In this document: in pieces, positions 16,692-25,611 of the stretch
How positions within the stretch are numbered: the stretch's first letter is position 1
Layout of the letters: every line of letters begins with the position of its first letter
Assembly (NCBI RefSeq): GCF_006439025.1
Contig: NZ_RCYZ01000009.1
Coordinates: 1,868-65,867, forward strand
Origin: Hymenobacter nivis
GTDB taxonomy: Bacteria > Bacteroidota > Bacteroidia > Cytophagales > Hymenobacteraceae
Direction of reading: 5' to 3'
DNA: 64,000 nt
Notes under the pieces: generated by a model
The model's database searches: none
What the model was told of the DNA's origin: nothing
What the model saw: only the letters and a program-made list of their open reading frames with translations
Translations under genes and position numbers: made by a program

Positions 16692-18713
16692 ATGAAACAA
16701 ATCCTTTTACTCCTCGCTACCTATACCTTACCCGCCGGTTTTGCCGCGGCCCAAACGCCGGCCGCCCCGGCTCCCGCCCCGGCCGAAACTGCCCCAGCGC
16801 CGGGCAACGAAAAGTCGAACTGGTATATTTTCAACGATACGCTGGCCGCGCCCGGGGCCCCCAAGCCGCGCCCCGCACCGGTGGTGCGCCCGGTGCCCGC
16901 CGTGCGCCCGGCCCCGTTGGGGGCCCCGGCGGCACCCGAGGGGCCCCACGGCCCCGTGCCGTTCTACACCCAGGGGGCCCTCTACGTGCCGCTCGATGCA
17001 GATACCTACCGGCTCATCGACCGCTACGCCATTAAGTACGGGCCCGACTCGCTGAACGACCCGCACACCAGCGCCCGGCCCTACACCCGCGCCGGCGTGG
17101 CTCGGCTGGGCGAGCGGCTGCTCTCGCCCGACAGCGCCGGGGTGGGCCCCGGCACGCTCTCGCGCGCCGACCGCTTCAATGCCCAGTACCTGCTGAAGGA
17201 CAACTGGATGTACTCGGCGCTGGGCAATGAGCTGAACGAAAGTAAGCAGCCCATCCTCACGTATTTCTACCGCGACCAGACCGACCTCTACCACGTCCAG
17301 ACCAAGGATTTCACGTTTCGCCTCAACCCCGTGCTGCTGCTGCAAGGCGGCAAGGACAGCGGCAACGGCAGCATTGGCGGCTTGCGCTACGTGAACACGC
17401 GGGGCGTTTCGTTCGAGGGCACCGTGGACCAACGGCTGGGCTTCTACGGCTTCTTGACCGATAACCAGATGGCCGTGCCGGGCTGGGTGCAGGCCCAGAT
17501 TCAGCGCGACAGTAACCCGGGGGGCCCCGTGGCGCCGCATGAGGGCTACACCAAAACGTACAAAACCAGCGGCAGCGCCTACGATTTCTTCACGGCGCGG
17601 GGCGGCATCACCTACGCGGCCACCAAGCACATCAACATCCAATTTGCGCACGACCGCAACTTCATCGGCAACGGCTACCGCTCCCTGATTTTATCGGATT
17701 ACAGCGCGCCGTACTTCTTCCTGAAGTTCAACACCCGCGTCTGGAAATTCAACTACCAAAACACCTTTGCCGAGCTAACGGCCCGCCGCGGCATCTCCAA
17801 CGCCGACACGCTCTACCCCAAAAAGTACCTGGCCCTGCACCACCTGAGCTTCGACGTGACCAAAAACTTCAACATCGGCGTGTTTGAGTCGGAAGTATCG
17901 GGCGGGCCGGGGCGGGGGCTGGAAATCCAGTACCTGAATCCCGTCATCTTTTACCGTGCCATCGAGCAGCAGGTGGGCTCGACGGACAACGCCCTGCTGG
18001 GCCTCGACTTTAAGTGGAATATCAAGCACCGCGCCCAGCTCTACGGCCAGCTGGTGCTCGACGAGTTCAAGCTGAGCGAAATCCGGGCCGGCAACGGCTG
18101 GTGGAGCAACAAGCAGGCCATCCAAATTGGCGGTAAGCTGATTGATTTGGCCGGGGTGCCCAACCTCGATTTACAGGTGGAAGTCAACTACATCCGCCCC
18201 TTCACTTACCAGCACGAAAGCCTCTACACAGCCTACGAGCACTACCTGCAGCCCCTGGCCCACCCCATGGGTGCCAACCTGACGGAGGTGCTCGGCGTGC
18301 TCAGCTACCAGCCCCTCCCCCGCCTGAACCTGCTGGCCAAGGCGTTTTACACCAAACAGGGCCTCGACTACACCTATAGCCAGGTAAATCAGCCCACTCC
18401 TAACAGTAATTACGGCTCCAACCCGTTGCAGCCCTACAACAACCGCCCGCTGGACGCCAACGGCCAGCTCCGCGAATACGGCTACCGGGTGGGCGGGGGC
18501 AACACCAGCCACCTCTTGCACTTTGACTTCACGGCCACGTACCAGCCGCGCCTGAACCTGTTTGTGGACGCCACGCTCATCGTGCGCCACCAGTCCATCA
18601 ACCAGCCAATTATTTACACTCCCTCCGGGGGCACGCTTGTGGGCAACGGCACCGAGGTGTACCCGTCGGTGGCCGTGCGCTGGAACATTGCCAAGCGCCT
18701 GAACGAATTTTAA
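16692..18713 (+). CDS. RemB-like outer-membrane gliding-motility protein
   Basis: 673 residues: signal peptide ending GFAAAQ (about 21), an Ala/Pro-rich linker to about 90, then a beta-barrel-type region rich in alternating aromatic strands (LTYFYRDQTDLYHVQ, HINIQFAHDRNFIGNGYRSL, ending WNIAKRLNEF with a C-terminal Phe). The GNGYRSLILSDYSAP stretch and overall plan are those of RemB/Wzi-like outer-membrane proteins. RemB affects spreading in Flavobacterium; here a surface or capsule-binding role is inferred. No GldB/GldD genes are adjacent. Confidence 0.75.
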   Translation: MKQILLLLATYTLPAGFAAAQTPAAPAPAPAETAPAPGNEKSNWYIFNDTLAAPGAPKPRPAPVVRPVPAVRPAPLGAPAAPEGPHGPVPFYTQGALYVPLDADTYRLIDRYAIKYGPDSLNDPHTSARPYTRAGVARLGERLLSPDSAGVGPGTLSRADRFNAQYLLKDNWMYSALGNELNESKQPILTYFYRDQTDLYHVQTKDFTFRLNPVLLLQGGKDSGNGSIGGLRYVNTRGVSFEGTVDQRLGFYGFLTDNQMAVPGWVQAQIQRDSNPGGPVAPHEGYTKTYKTSGSAYDFFTARGGITYAATKHINIQFAHDRNFIGNGYRSLILSDYSAPYFFLKFNTRVWKFNYQNTFAELTARRGISNADTLYPKKYLALHHLSFDVTKNFNIGVFESEVSGGPGRGLEIQYLNPVIFYRAIEQQVGSTDNALLGLDFKWNIKHRAQLYGQLVLDEFKLSEIRAGNGWWSNKQAIQIGGKLIDLAGVPNLDLQVEVNYIRPFTYQHESLYTAYEHYLQPLAHPMGANLTEVLGVLSYQPLPRLNLLAKAFYTKQGLDYTYSQVNQPTPNSNYGSNPLQPYNNRPLDANGQLREYGYRVGGGNTSHLLHFDFTATYQPRLNLFVDATLIVRHQSINQPIIYTPSGGTLVGNGTEVYPSVAVRWNIAKRLNEF

Positions 18714-18830
18714 TCGCTGATTGGGCTGATTAGCCGTGATTTCGCTGATTTTTTGATGCTTTATTGTTTGGGAAGGGTGACGCCGGTTAAATCAGTGAAA
18801 TCACGGTTAACCACGGCTAATCAGTGATTT
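18712..18830. repeat. imperfect 40-bp inverted repeat, CTGATTA family (copy A)
   Basis: The left arm (18712-18751) and right arm (about 18790-18829) are inverted copies sharing GATTAGCCGTG, GTGATTTC and CTGATTT blocks. The repeat starts at the RemB-like stop and ends one base before the MsbA-type ATG, so it is the whole spacer. A related element is at 56865-57030. Confidence 0.8.
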
Positions 18831-20675
18831 ATGAAGACGTACCTCCGCATTCTGCAATACGCCCGGCCCTGGCTGGCGTTCCTGCCTCAGTACCTGCTTT
18901 ACACGGTGCTGACCATCTTTTTCAGCATCGGCAACTTCACGCTGATCATTCCGCTGCTCAGCGTGCTGTTCGACAAAACGGGCAAGGTGGGCGCGCAGGC
19001 CCCGGCCCACCTGCCCGCCTTCGCGCCCACCATCGATTGGGTGACGCAGACGTTCAACTACTTCTTTGCCGACATCCTGACCGCCTACGGCAAAATGGGG
19101 GCCCTGGCTTTTGTATGCGGCGTGGTGGTGGCCTCGGTGCTGCTGAGCAACGTGTTCCGCTACCTCAGCCTGCGGCTGCTGGCCAAGGTGCGGGCCCGCG
19201 TCATCCTCAACCTGCGGCGCGACTTGTACTACCGCGTGGTGGGCTTGCAGCTGGGCTTTTTTTCGAGCGAGCGCAAGGGCGATTTGCTCTCGCGCTTCAC
19301 GGCCGATGTGCAGGAAATCGAAACGTCGGTGGTGAACACCATGACGGCGGTTATTAAGGAGCCGCTCACCATTGTAGCGTATTTCCTGGTGCTGTTCCAC
19401 ATTTCGGCTCCGCTCACCCTGTTCACGCTGGTGCTGCTGCCCATATCGGGCGGCATCATTGCCAGCATTGCCAAACGGCTGCGGCGGCAGGCCGAAATCA
19501 GCCAAAGCACGCTGGGCTCGATGATGTCGGTGATTGACGAGACGCTGGGGGGCATCCGGGTCATCAAAGCGTTCAATGCCCAGGCCTACATCAAGGACAA
19601 GTTCGACGCGCAGAACGACCAGTACGCCCGCACTTCGCGGCGCATCGACAACACCCGCGACCTGGCCTCGCCGTTCTCCGAGTTCGCCGGCGTATCGGTG
19701 GTAGCCGGGCTGCTGTACTTCGGCGGCTCGCTCATTTTGGGCGGCACTTCCACGCTCACCGGCGAGGTGTTCATCGGCTACGTCATCCTATTCTCGCAGG
19801 TGCTCACGCCGGCCAAGGCGTTGTCGGGCTCGTTTGGCAACATCCAGCGCGGGCTGGTGGCCGGCGAGCGGGTGCTGCGCATCATCGACACCGAGCCCAC
19901 CGTGCGCGACCGGCCGGGGGCCCTAACGCTGCCGCCCTTCGAGCGGGAGATTGAGCTGCGCGACGTGCAGTTCAGCTACGGCGATACGCCGGTGCTCCAC
20001 GACCTGAACCTGACCATCAAGAAGGGCCAGATGGTGGCGCTGGTGGGCCCCAGCGGCGGCGGCAAAAGCACGGTGGCCGACCTGCTGCCGCGCTTCTACG
20101 ACGCCAGCGGCGGCCAGATTTTCATTGATGGGCACGACGTGCGCGCCTGCACCATCCACTCGGTGCGCGACCAGATGGGCATCGTCACGCAGGAAAGCAT
20201 CCTGTTCAACGACACGATTTTCAACAACATCCGCTTCAACACCGAGGCCACTGAGGCCGAGGTTATCGAAGCTGCCAAAATCGCCAACGCCCACGAGTTC
20301 ATCGTGGCCAGCCCCGAGGGCTACCAGACCATGATTGGCGACCGCGGCGGCCGGCTCTCGGGCGGGCAGCGCCAGCGCCTGAGCATCGCGCGCGCCATCC
20401 TGCGCAACCCACCCATCCTGATTCTGGACGAGGCCACCTCGGCGCTCGACACCGAGAGCGAGAAGCTGGTGCAGGAGGCCCTGCAACGCCTCATGGCCGC
20501 GCGCACCTCGCTCGTCATCGCCCACCGCCTGAGCACCGTGCAGCACGCCGACGAAATCATCGTGCTCCAGCACGGCCGCATTGTGGAGCGCGGCACCCAC
20601 GCCGAGCTCTCGCGCCGGGCCGGCGGTGTGTACCAGCGCCTTAGCTCGCTGCAAACCAACGCCGCGCTGGTGTAG
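18831..20675 (+). CDS. ABC exporter, MsbA-like (fused TM and ATPase domains)
   Basis: 614 residues: six-helix transmembrane domain (about 1-340) and nucleotide-binding domain with Walker A GPSGGGKST, Q-loop VTQESILF, signature LSGGQRQRLSIARA, Walker B ILILDEATSALD and H-loop IAHRLST. A homodimeric exporter; in Bacteroidota this class usually flips lipid A core or other lipids. The nearby gmhA-type gene is consistent with lipopolysaccharide work, but substrate is inferred. Its ATG abuts inverted-repeat copy A, so its promoter must lie in or before the repeat. Confidence 0.92.
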   Translation: MKTYLRILQYARPWLAFLPQYLLYTVLTIFFSIGNFTLIIPLLSVLFDKTGKVGAQAPAHLPAFAPTIDWVTQTFNYFFADILTAYGKMGALAFVCGVVVASVLLSNVFRYLSLRLLAKVRARVILNLRRDLYYRVVGLQLGFFSSERKGDLLSRFTADVQEIETSVVNTMTAVIKEPLTIVAYFLVLFHISAPLTLFTLVLLPISGGIIASIAKRLRRQAEISQSTLGSMMSVIDETLGGIRVIKAFNAQAYIKDKFDAQNDQYARTSRRIDNTRDLASPFSEFAGVSVVAGLLYFGGSLILGGTSTLTGEVFIGYVILFSQVLTPAKALSGSFGNIQRGLVAGERVLRIIDTEPTVRDRPGALTLPPFEREIELRDVQFSYGDTPVLHDLNLTIKKGQMVALVGPSGGGKSTVADLLPRFYDASGGQIFIDGHDVRACTIHSVRDQMGIVTQESILFNDTIFNNIRFNTEATEAEVIEAAKIANAHEFIVASPEGYQTMIGDRGGRLSGGQRQRLSIARAILRNPPILILDEATSALDTESEKLVQEALQRLMAARTSLVIAHRLSTVQHADEIIVLQHGRIVERGTHAELSRRAGGVYQRLSSLQTNAALV

Positions 20676-20727
20676 GGCCCCCGCAGAGCCTATCTTTAGG
20701 GCGCGGCCTCTTCCTTCCTCCTTGCTC

Positions 20728-20982
20728 ATGTTTGGCAAAAACACCTCCCGCTGGTTCGGTTTTTTAATCTTGCTGATGCTGGCCCTGCGCTTCGGCTACA
20801 AATACTACCGCAGCCAGCAGCGGCCAGCCTACGAAACGCAGATGGAAACGCTCAAGGCCAAAAATCAGGCGCTCCTCCAGGCCATCCGGGCCGACCAGGA
20901 TGCCCAGCGGGCCGCCGGCCGGGTGCCCATCCGGGCCGATTCGGCCGTCCTGGCCGCCGATTCGGCCCGGCGCGCCGAGTAG
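20728..20982 (+). CDS. small single-pass membrane protein (84 aa)
   Basis: 84 residues from the ATG at 20728: MFGKNTSRW, one TM (about 10-22), then a charged helix likely to coil (YETQMETLKAKNQALLQAIR) and an Ala/Arg-rich end. No family recognised. It sits 52 bp after the exporter gene and before another small membrane protein; the three may be one unit. TATCTTTA at 20691-20698 is a possible weak -7 box. Confidence 0.65.
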   Translation: MFGKNTSRWFGFLILLMLALRFGYKYYRSQQRPAYETQMETLKAKNQALLQAIRADQDAQRAAGRVPIRADSAVLAADSARRAE

Positions 20983-21057
20983 CCAGGGGCCCCAAGGGAA
21001 GTAATTTGCGGCCTCTTTCCTTCCTCAACCTTTTCTCTTTCTAAACCCCCTTTCCTC

Positions 21058-21558
21058 ATGGTTGCGCTCAAACGTTTCGTTTCGGTCGTGGTGCTGGTGT
21101 ACCTGCTGCTGGCCCTTCTTTTCCTGCTGGTGCCGGCGGTGCAGCGGTCAGTGTCGGGCTTGGGCTCGGCAGCAGACGAACTCACGCGCGACCGGAATTT
21201 CTTCCAGCTGCTGGCCACCATCGGGGCCGTGGTACTGGCCGTGCAGCTACTCGTGGAGAGCCTCGACAGCAGCCTCCTGCGCCGCACCGTGGCCAAGCAG
21301 GACGGCCGCATCAACGAGCTGAAAGCCAATCTCTACGACCAGCAGCAGGCCAACCAACAGCGGGCGAACCAGCAGCAGGCCAACCGGCCGGCTGCCTTCG
21401 GCGGGGGCCCCGGGGGCCCTATAGGCCCTGGGGCCCCGGGTGGGGGCCCCGGCCACTACGGGGGTCCTACGGCGCCACCCGCGCCGCAGCGGCCCATTTT
21501 TCCGCAGCACGACCCCAGCCTGCCCAACACGCCCTCGGCCGAGCGGCCGCCGCTGTAG
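21058..21558 (+). CDS. small membrane protein with Gly/Pro-rich tail
   Basis: 166 residues with two hydrophobic segments (about 9-29 and 48-65), a short charged helix (LRRTVAKQDGRINELKANLY), a QQQAN repeat (about 97-110) and a Gly/Pro/Ala-rich tail (115-166). The tail is encoded by four closely spaced GGGGCCC palindromes (21404-21450), so it may have grown by spread of that word. Function unknown. Confidence 0.7.
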   Translation: MVALKRFVSVVVLVYLLLALLFLLVPAVQRSVSGLGSAADELTRDRNFFQLLATIGAVVLAVQLLVESLDSSLLRRTVAKQDGRINELKANLYDQQQANQQRANQQQANRPAAFGGGPGGPIGPGAPGGGPGHYGGPTAPPAPQRPIFPQHDPSLPNTPSAERPPL

Positions 21559-21571
21559 CTTTCTTCAACCC

Positions 21572-22189
21572 GTGCCCTCCCCTTTTCGCGTGCCCCACCC
21601 CACCACCACTGCCCTTACCGCCACCATCCACGCCGAGCTAGCCGATGCCCGCGCCGTGCTCGACCGCTTCCTGGCCGACGAAACCAACCCGGCGCGCATC
21701 GCCGCCACGGCCGAGCTGATGGCGCAGAGCCTCAAGAATGGCGGCAAAATTCTTACCTGCGGCAACGGCGGCAGCCTCTGCGACGCCCAGCACTTCGCCG
21801 AAGAGCTCAGCGGCCGCTACCGCGCCGACCGCCGGGCCCTGGCCGCCATTGCCCTCACCGACGCCTCGCACATGACTTGCGTGGCCAACGACTACGGCTT
21901 CGAGTTCGTGTTCAGCCGCTTCGTGGAGGCACTGGGCCGGCCCGGCGACGTGCTCCTGGCCCTCAGCACCAGCGGCAACTCGCCCAACGTGCTGCGCGCC
22001 GCCGAGGCTGCCAAGGCCCTGGGCATGAAAGTGGTAGCCCTCACCGGCAAAGACGGCGGCGCGCTGGCCGGCATCTGCGACGTGGAAATCAGGGCCCCGC
22101 ACAGCGGCTACGCCGACCGCATCCAAGAAATCCACATCAAGGTGATTCACATCCTGATCATGCTGATCGAGCAGCTGGTCATCGGTTAG
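21572..22189 (+). CDS. gmhA: phosphoheptose isomerase-type SIS protein
   Basis: 205 residues from a GTG at 21572 (a second GTG at 21590 gives 199; no ATG fits). SIS-domain features: GGKILTCGNGGSLCDAQHFA with the phosphosugar-binding loop, EELSGRYRADR, LALSTSGNSPNVL, ending in IQEIHIKVIHILIMLIEQ, the GmhA C-terminal helix holding the metal His. GmhA converts sedoheptulose 7-phosphate to D,D-heptose 7-phosphate for lipopolysaccharide core. No other heptose genes are in the window. Start codon is uncertain. Confidence 0.88.
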   Translation: MPSPFRVPHPTTTALTATIHAELADARAVLDRFLADETNPARIAATAELMAQSLKNGGKILTCGNGGSLCDAQHFAEELSGRYRADRRALAAIALTDASHMTCVANDYGFEFVFSRFVEALGRPGDVLLALSTSGNSPNVLRAAEAAKALGMKVVALTGKDGGALAGICDVEIRAPHSGYADRIQEIHIKVIHILIMLIEQLVIG

Positions 22190-22211
22190 TTTATTTCTAT
22201 TGGAAAAAGGC

Positions 22212-22302
22212 GGTCATGCAGAGCGAAGCGAAGCATCTTTCCTGCGGCAGTAATCAATGGTTAGTGACGCTGGAAAGATGCTTCGCTTCGCTCTGCATGA
22301 CC
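22212..22302. repeat. 31-bp perfect inverted repeat, 29-nt spacer
   Basis: Left arm 22212-22242 begins GGTCATGCAGAGCGAAGCGA; the right arm 22272-22302 is its exact complement. No transposase or T tract is near. It fills most of the spacer between gmhA and the YifB gene. A perfect 31-bp arm in intergenic DNA suggests a recently copied REP/MITE-like element. Confidence 0.88.
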
Positions 22303-22353
22303 ACCTAATTATTAATTAGCTACTTCTTCAACCTATATTATTAATTACTCATT

Positions 22354-23889
22354 ATGCTAACCAAGACCTTCGGCTCGGCCGTGCAGGGCGTGAATGCTTA
22401 TACTATTATTATGGAGGTGGTGGTGTCGGCCGGGACGGGCTTTAACGTGGTGGGGCTGCCCGACAACGCCATCAAGGAAAGCCAGCAGCGGATTGAGGCG
22501 GCCCTGAAGTTCCGCGGCTACCGCATGCCGCGCACCAAAACCGTGGTGAACATGGCCCCGGCCGACATCCGCAAGGAGGGCGCGGCCTACGACCTGCCCA
22601 TTGCGCTGGGCATTTTGCACGCCTCGCAGCAGCTGAACACCGAGCGGCTGGGCGACTACGTGATTATGGGCGAAATGTCGCTCGACGGCAAACTGCGGCC
22701 CATCAAGGGCGTGCTGCCCATTGCCATTCAGGCCCGCAAGGAGGGCTTCAAGGGCATCATTTTGCCCAAGGAAAACGCCGAGGAAGCGGCCATCGTCAAC
22801 CACCTCGACGTGCTGGCGGTGGGCAGCATGCAGGAGGCCATCGACTTTCTGGAGGGCCGCGCCGACGTGAAGCCCACGGTGGTGGACACGCGCGACTTGT
22901 TTCAGCACGCGGTGAACAAGTACACGGCCGATTTTGCCGACGTGCAGGGCCAAGAAAACATCAAGCGGGCCTTGGAAATTGCCGCCGCCGGGGGCCACAA
23001 CGTAATTATGATAGGGCCCCCGGGCGCGGGCAAGACCATGCTGGCCAAGCGCCTGCCCAGCATTTTGCCCCCGCTGAGCATGCAGGAGGCCCTGGAAACC
23101 ACCAAGATCCACTCGGTGGCTGGCAAGCTGGGGCGCGGCGGGCTCCTGAGCACGCGCCCTTTCCAATCACCGCACCACACGATTTCGGACGTGGCCCTGG
23201 TGGGCGGGGGCAGCAACCCGCAGCCGGGCGAAATCTCGCTGGCCCACAACGGCGTGCTGTTCCTCGACGAACTGCCCGAGTTCAAGCGCTCGGTGCTGGA
23301 GGTGATGCGCCAGCCGCTGGAGGAGCGCCGCGTGACCATCGCCCGGGCCAAGGTCAGCATCGAGTTTCCAGCCAACTTCATGCTCATCGCCAGCATGAAC
23401 CCTTGTCCTTGTGGCTATTACAACCACCCCGAGAAGGAATGCGTGTGCGGCCCCGGCGTGGTGCAGAAGTACCTGAATAAAGTATCGGGGCCCCTGCTTG
23501 ACCGCATCGACCTGCACGTGGAAGTGACGCCCGTGACCTTCGACCAGATGACGGAAACCCGCAAGGCCGAAACCAGCGCCGACATCCAGCCCCGCGTGGA
23601 TGGGGCCCGGCGGGTGCAGGAGGCCCGCTTCAAAGACTTCCCCGACGTGCACTCCAACGCCATGATGCCACCCCAGATGGTGAAGGACATCTGCGAAATC
23701 AGCCCCGAAGGCCGCACGCTGCTCAAAACGGCCATGGAGCGCCTCGGCCTGAGCGCCCGCGCCTACGACCGCATCCTGAAAGTGGCCCGCACCATTGCCG
23801 ACCTCGCCGGCACCGACGAAATTAAAATCCAGCACCTGGCCGAAGCCATTCAGTACCGCAGCCTCGACCGCGAAGGTTGGGCCGGGTAA
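22354..23889 (+). CDS. YifB/ComM family Mg-chelatase-like AAA+ ATPase
   Basis: 511 residues: an N-terminal Lon-protease-like domain (about 1-170, starting MLTKTFGSAVQGVNAY), AAA+ core with Walker A IGPPGAGKTMLAKRLPSIL (about 225), Walker B VLFLDELPEF, and a zinc-like MNPCPCGYYNHPEKECVCGP insertion, then the C-terminal lid. ComM is a hexameric branch-migration helicase that aids integration of transforming DNA in other bacteria; that role is likely but not shown here. Full length. Confidence 0.93.
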   Translation: MLTKTFGSAVQGVNAYTIIMEVVVSAGTGFNVVGLPDNAIKESQQRIEAALKFRGYRMPRTKTVVNMAPADIRKEGAAYDLPIALGILHASQQLNTERLGDYVIMGEMSLDGKLRPIKGVLPIAIQARKEGFKGIILPKENAEEAAIVNHLDVLAVGSMQEAIDFLEGRADVKPTVVDTRDLFQHAVNKYTADFADVQGQENIKRALEIAAAGGHNVIMIGPPGAGKTMLAKRLPSILPPLSMQEALETTKIHSVAGKLGRGGLLSTRPFQSPHHTISDVALVGGGSNPQPGEISLAHNGVLFLDELPEFKRSVLEVMRQPLEERRVTIARAKVSIEFPANFMLIASMNPCPCGYYNHPEKECVCGPGVVQKYLNKVSGPLLDRIDLHVEVTPVTFDQMTETRKAETSADIQPRVDGARRVQEARFKDFPDVHSNAMMPPQMVKDICEISPEGRTLLKTAMERLGLSARAYDRILKVARTIADLAGTDEIKIQHLAEAIQYRSLDREGWAG

Positions 23890-23899
23890 AAGCCTATGT

Positions 23900-24937
23900 A
23901 TGTATAAATCCCTCGTCAAACCCCTGCTGTTCAAGCTCGACGCCGAGCGCGCCCACCACCTCGTGTTCGACAACCTGCGCCGAGCAGCCCGCGTGCCGGG
24001 CGTGGGGCCCCTGCTGCGCGGCCTCTACGGCTACCAGCACCCAAGCCTGGAGCGCACGGTATTTGGGCTGAAATTCCCGAACCCGGTGGGCCTAGCGGCG
24101 GGCTTCGATAAGAACGCCGCCCTCACTGACGAGCTGGCCACGCTGGGCTTCGGCTTCGTGGAGATTGGGACGGTGACGCCCCGGCCGCAGCCCGGCAACC
24201 CCCAACCGCGCCTGTTCCGGCTGCCCGCCGACGGGGCCCTCATCAACCGCATGGGCTTTAACAACGACGGGGCCCCGGTGGTGGCAGCGCGACTGGCGCG
24301 GCGGCGCAACCGCCAGCTCATCATCGGCGGCAACATCGGCAAGAACAAGGACACGCCCAACGCCGAAGCAGCCGCCGACTACCTAGCCGCCTACGACGCC
24401 CTGGCCGACGTGGTGGACTATTTCGTGGTGAACGTGAGCTCGCCCAACACGCCCGGCCTGCGCGAGCTACAAGAGAAAAAGCCGCTCATTGAGCTGCTTC
24501 AGCAGGTGCAGGCCCGCAACCTGGCCCGCCCCGTGCCACGCCCCCTGCTCCTCAAAATTGCCCCCGACCTCACCGACGCGCAGCTCGACGACATCCTCGA
24601 AATTGCGCAGGAAACCCAGCTGAGCGGCCTCGTGGCCACCAACACCACCATTGGCCGCGGCGGCCTGCGTACCGAGGCCGGCCATGTGGCGGGCCTGGGC
24701 GCGGGGGGCCTCAGCGGGCGGCCGCTGCGCGCACGGGCCACGGAAGTGATCCGCTACCTGCACCAGCGTAGCGCGGGGGCCCTGCCCATCATCGGGGCGG
24801 GCGGCATCCACTCGGCAGCCGATGCGCAGGAAAAGTTAGCAGCCGGCGCGTCGCTGATACAGCTTTACACCGGCTTCATTTACGAAGGGCCAGGGCTGGT
24901 GAAAAGCATCAATAAGCAGTTAGCAGTGACCCGTTAG
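23900..24937 (+). CDS. pyrD: dihydroorotate dehydrogenase (quinone), class 2
   Basis: 345 residues from ATG 23900: N-terminal membrane-associating helices (YKSLVKPLLFKLDAERAHH), then an FMN TIM barrel with PVGLAAGFDKNAALT, GFVEIGTVTPRPQPGNP, NRMGFNNDG, VNVSSPNTPGL (class 2 Ser base) and IIGAGGIHSAADA. It oxidises dihydroorotate to orotate with electrons to quinone. The last residues, NKQLAVTR, are coded by a repeat (24917-24985), and its TAG overlaps the stop of the convergent gene. Confidence 0.96.
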   Translation: MYKSLVKPLLFKLDAERAHHLVFDNLRRAARVPGVGPLLRGLYGYQHPSLERTVFGLKFPNPVGLAAGFDKNAALTDELATLGFGFVEIGTVTPRPQPGNPQPRLFRLPADGALINRMGFNNDGAPVVAARLARRRNRQLIIGGNIGKNKDTPNAEAAADYLAAYDALADVVDYFVVNVSSPNTPGLRELQEKKPLIELLQQVQARNLARPVPRPLLLKIAPDLTDAQLDDILEIAQETQLSGLVATNTTIGRGGLRTEAGHVAGLGAGGLSGRPLRARATEVIRYLHQRSAGALPIIGAGGIHSAADAQEKLAAGASLIQLYTGFIYEGPGLVKSINKQLAVTR

Positions 24938-24985
24938 CAGTTTAATTGATTGTTTACAGCTAACTGCTCACTGGTCACTGCTACT
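24917..24985. repeat. inverted repeat covering the 3' ends of two convergent genes
   Basis: AGCAGTGACC near 24922-24931 and GGTCACTGCT at 24973-24982 are inverted copies within longer imperfect arms (GTTAGCAGT/ACTGCTAAC words). It encodes the last residues of PyrD (QLAVTR) and of the convergent membrane protein (VAVTSEQLAV and on). Confidence 0.65.
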
Positions 24986-25611
24986 TGGTTTCCCCGTACC
25001 CGGCGCTGCCACCACCAGATGACGGGTACCCCCAGCGCTGTGGGCCACAAGAAGTTGTACGGAAACGGGATAAAGCGCAGGCTGGTAACGGAGAACGCTG
25101 ACACTGCCGCGATGTATGCCGCCATGAAGCCCGAAATGTGGTTCAGCAGCCACTGGTTTTTGGCCCAGCGGCCGGCCTTGGCGTAGCCCCGCAGCTGCCG
25201 TGCCGCCGTGAAGGCCCCCAGGGCCCCAAACACGCCCACGGGAACATTGCCCGCCGCGAAAGCATAGGCCACCGTGCCCGCAAATACCATCAGCCCGGTG
25301 CCCGCCACCGCCCAGTCGAAGGCCCCTACGCGGGCATCCCAGGCCAGCGGCTTCAGGAAAAGGGAGCGGTAGCCAAATCCCGCCATGTACAAGCTGAACA
25401 CCGCCGTGAGCAACAAAAACAGGCTGTGGATGTGCTGGGCCCCAGCAATGGCCGTGGTGCCGGCTACTGCCATCGCCCAAAAAAACACGCGGCCCCAGAG
25501 GCGGTGGGCCGCCCCGCCCTTGCGCACCGCCAAGGCCACCGGGGCCACAAAGAACCCAACAACGCCCGCCGTGATGTGCAGGTAGCGGTTGAATTGAAAA
25601 AACGTTTCCAT
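24934..25611 (-). CDS. multi-pass membrane protein (DUF2306-like)
   Basis: 225 residues from the ATG at 25611: METFFQFNRYLHITAGVVGF, then about seven hydrophobic segments. Early RKGGAAHRLWGRVFFWAM and a later WLLNHISGFMAAYIAA echo the His-containing DUF2306-type membrane proteins; assignment is tentative. The C-terminal 14 residues come from repeat sequence shared with the pyrD 3' end. Frame upstream of 25611 is open but GC-driven nonsense. It converges on pyrD with overlapping stop codons. Confidence 0.7.
   Translation of the reverse strand: METFFQFNRYLHITAGVVGFFVAPVALAVRKGGAAHRLWGRVFFWAMAVAGTTAIAGAQHIHSLFLLLTAVFSLYMAGFGYRSLFLKPLAWDARVGAFDWAVAGTGLMVFAGTVAYAFAAGNVPVGVFGALGAFTAARQLRGYAKAGRWAKNQWLLNHISGFMAAYIAAVSAFSVTSLRFIPFPYNFLWPTALGVPVIWWWQRRVRGNQVAVTSEQLAVNNQLNC

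Noticed and set aside
11018..22302. Long inverted repeats as insertion sequences or CRISPR arrays.
   Set aside because: No transposase, direct target duplications or regularly spaced repeats with spacers were found; repeats are solitary palindromes.
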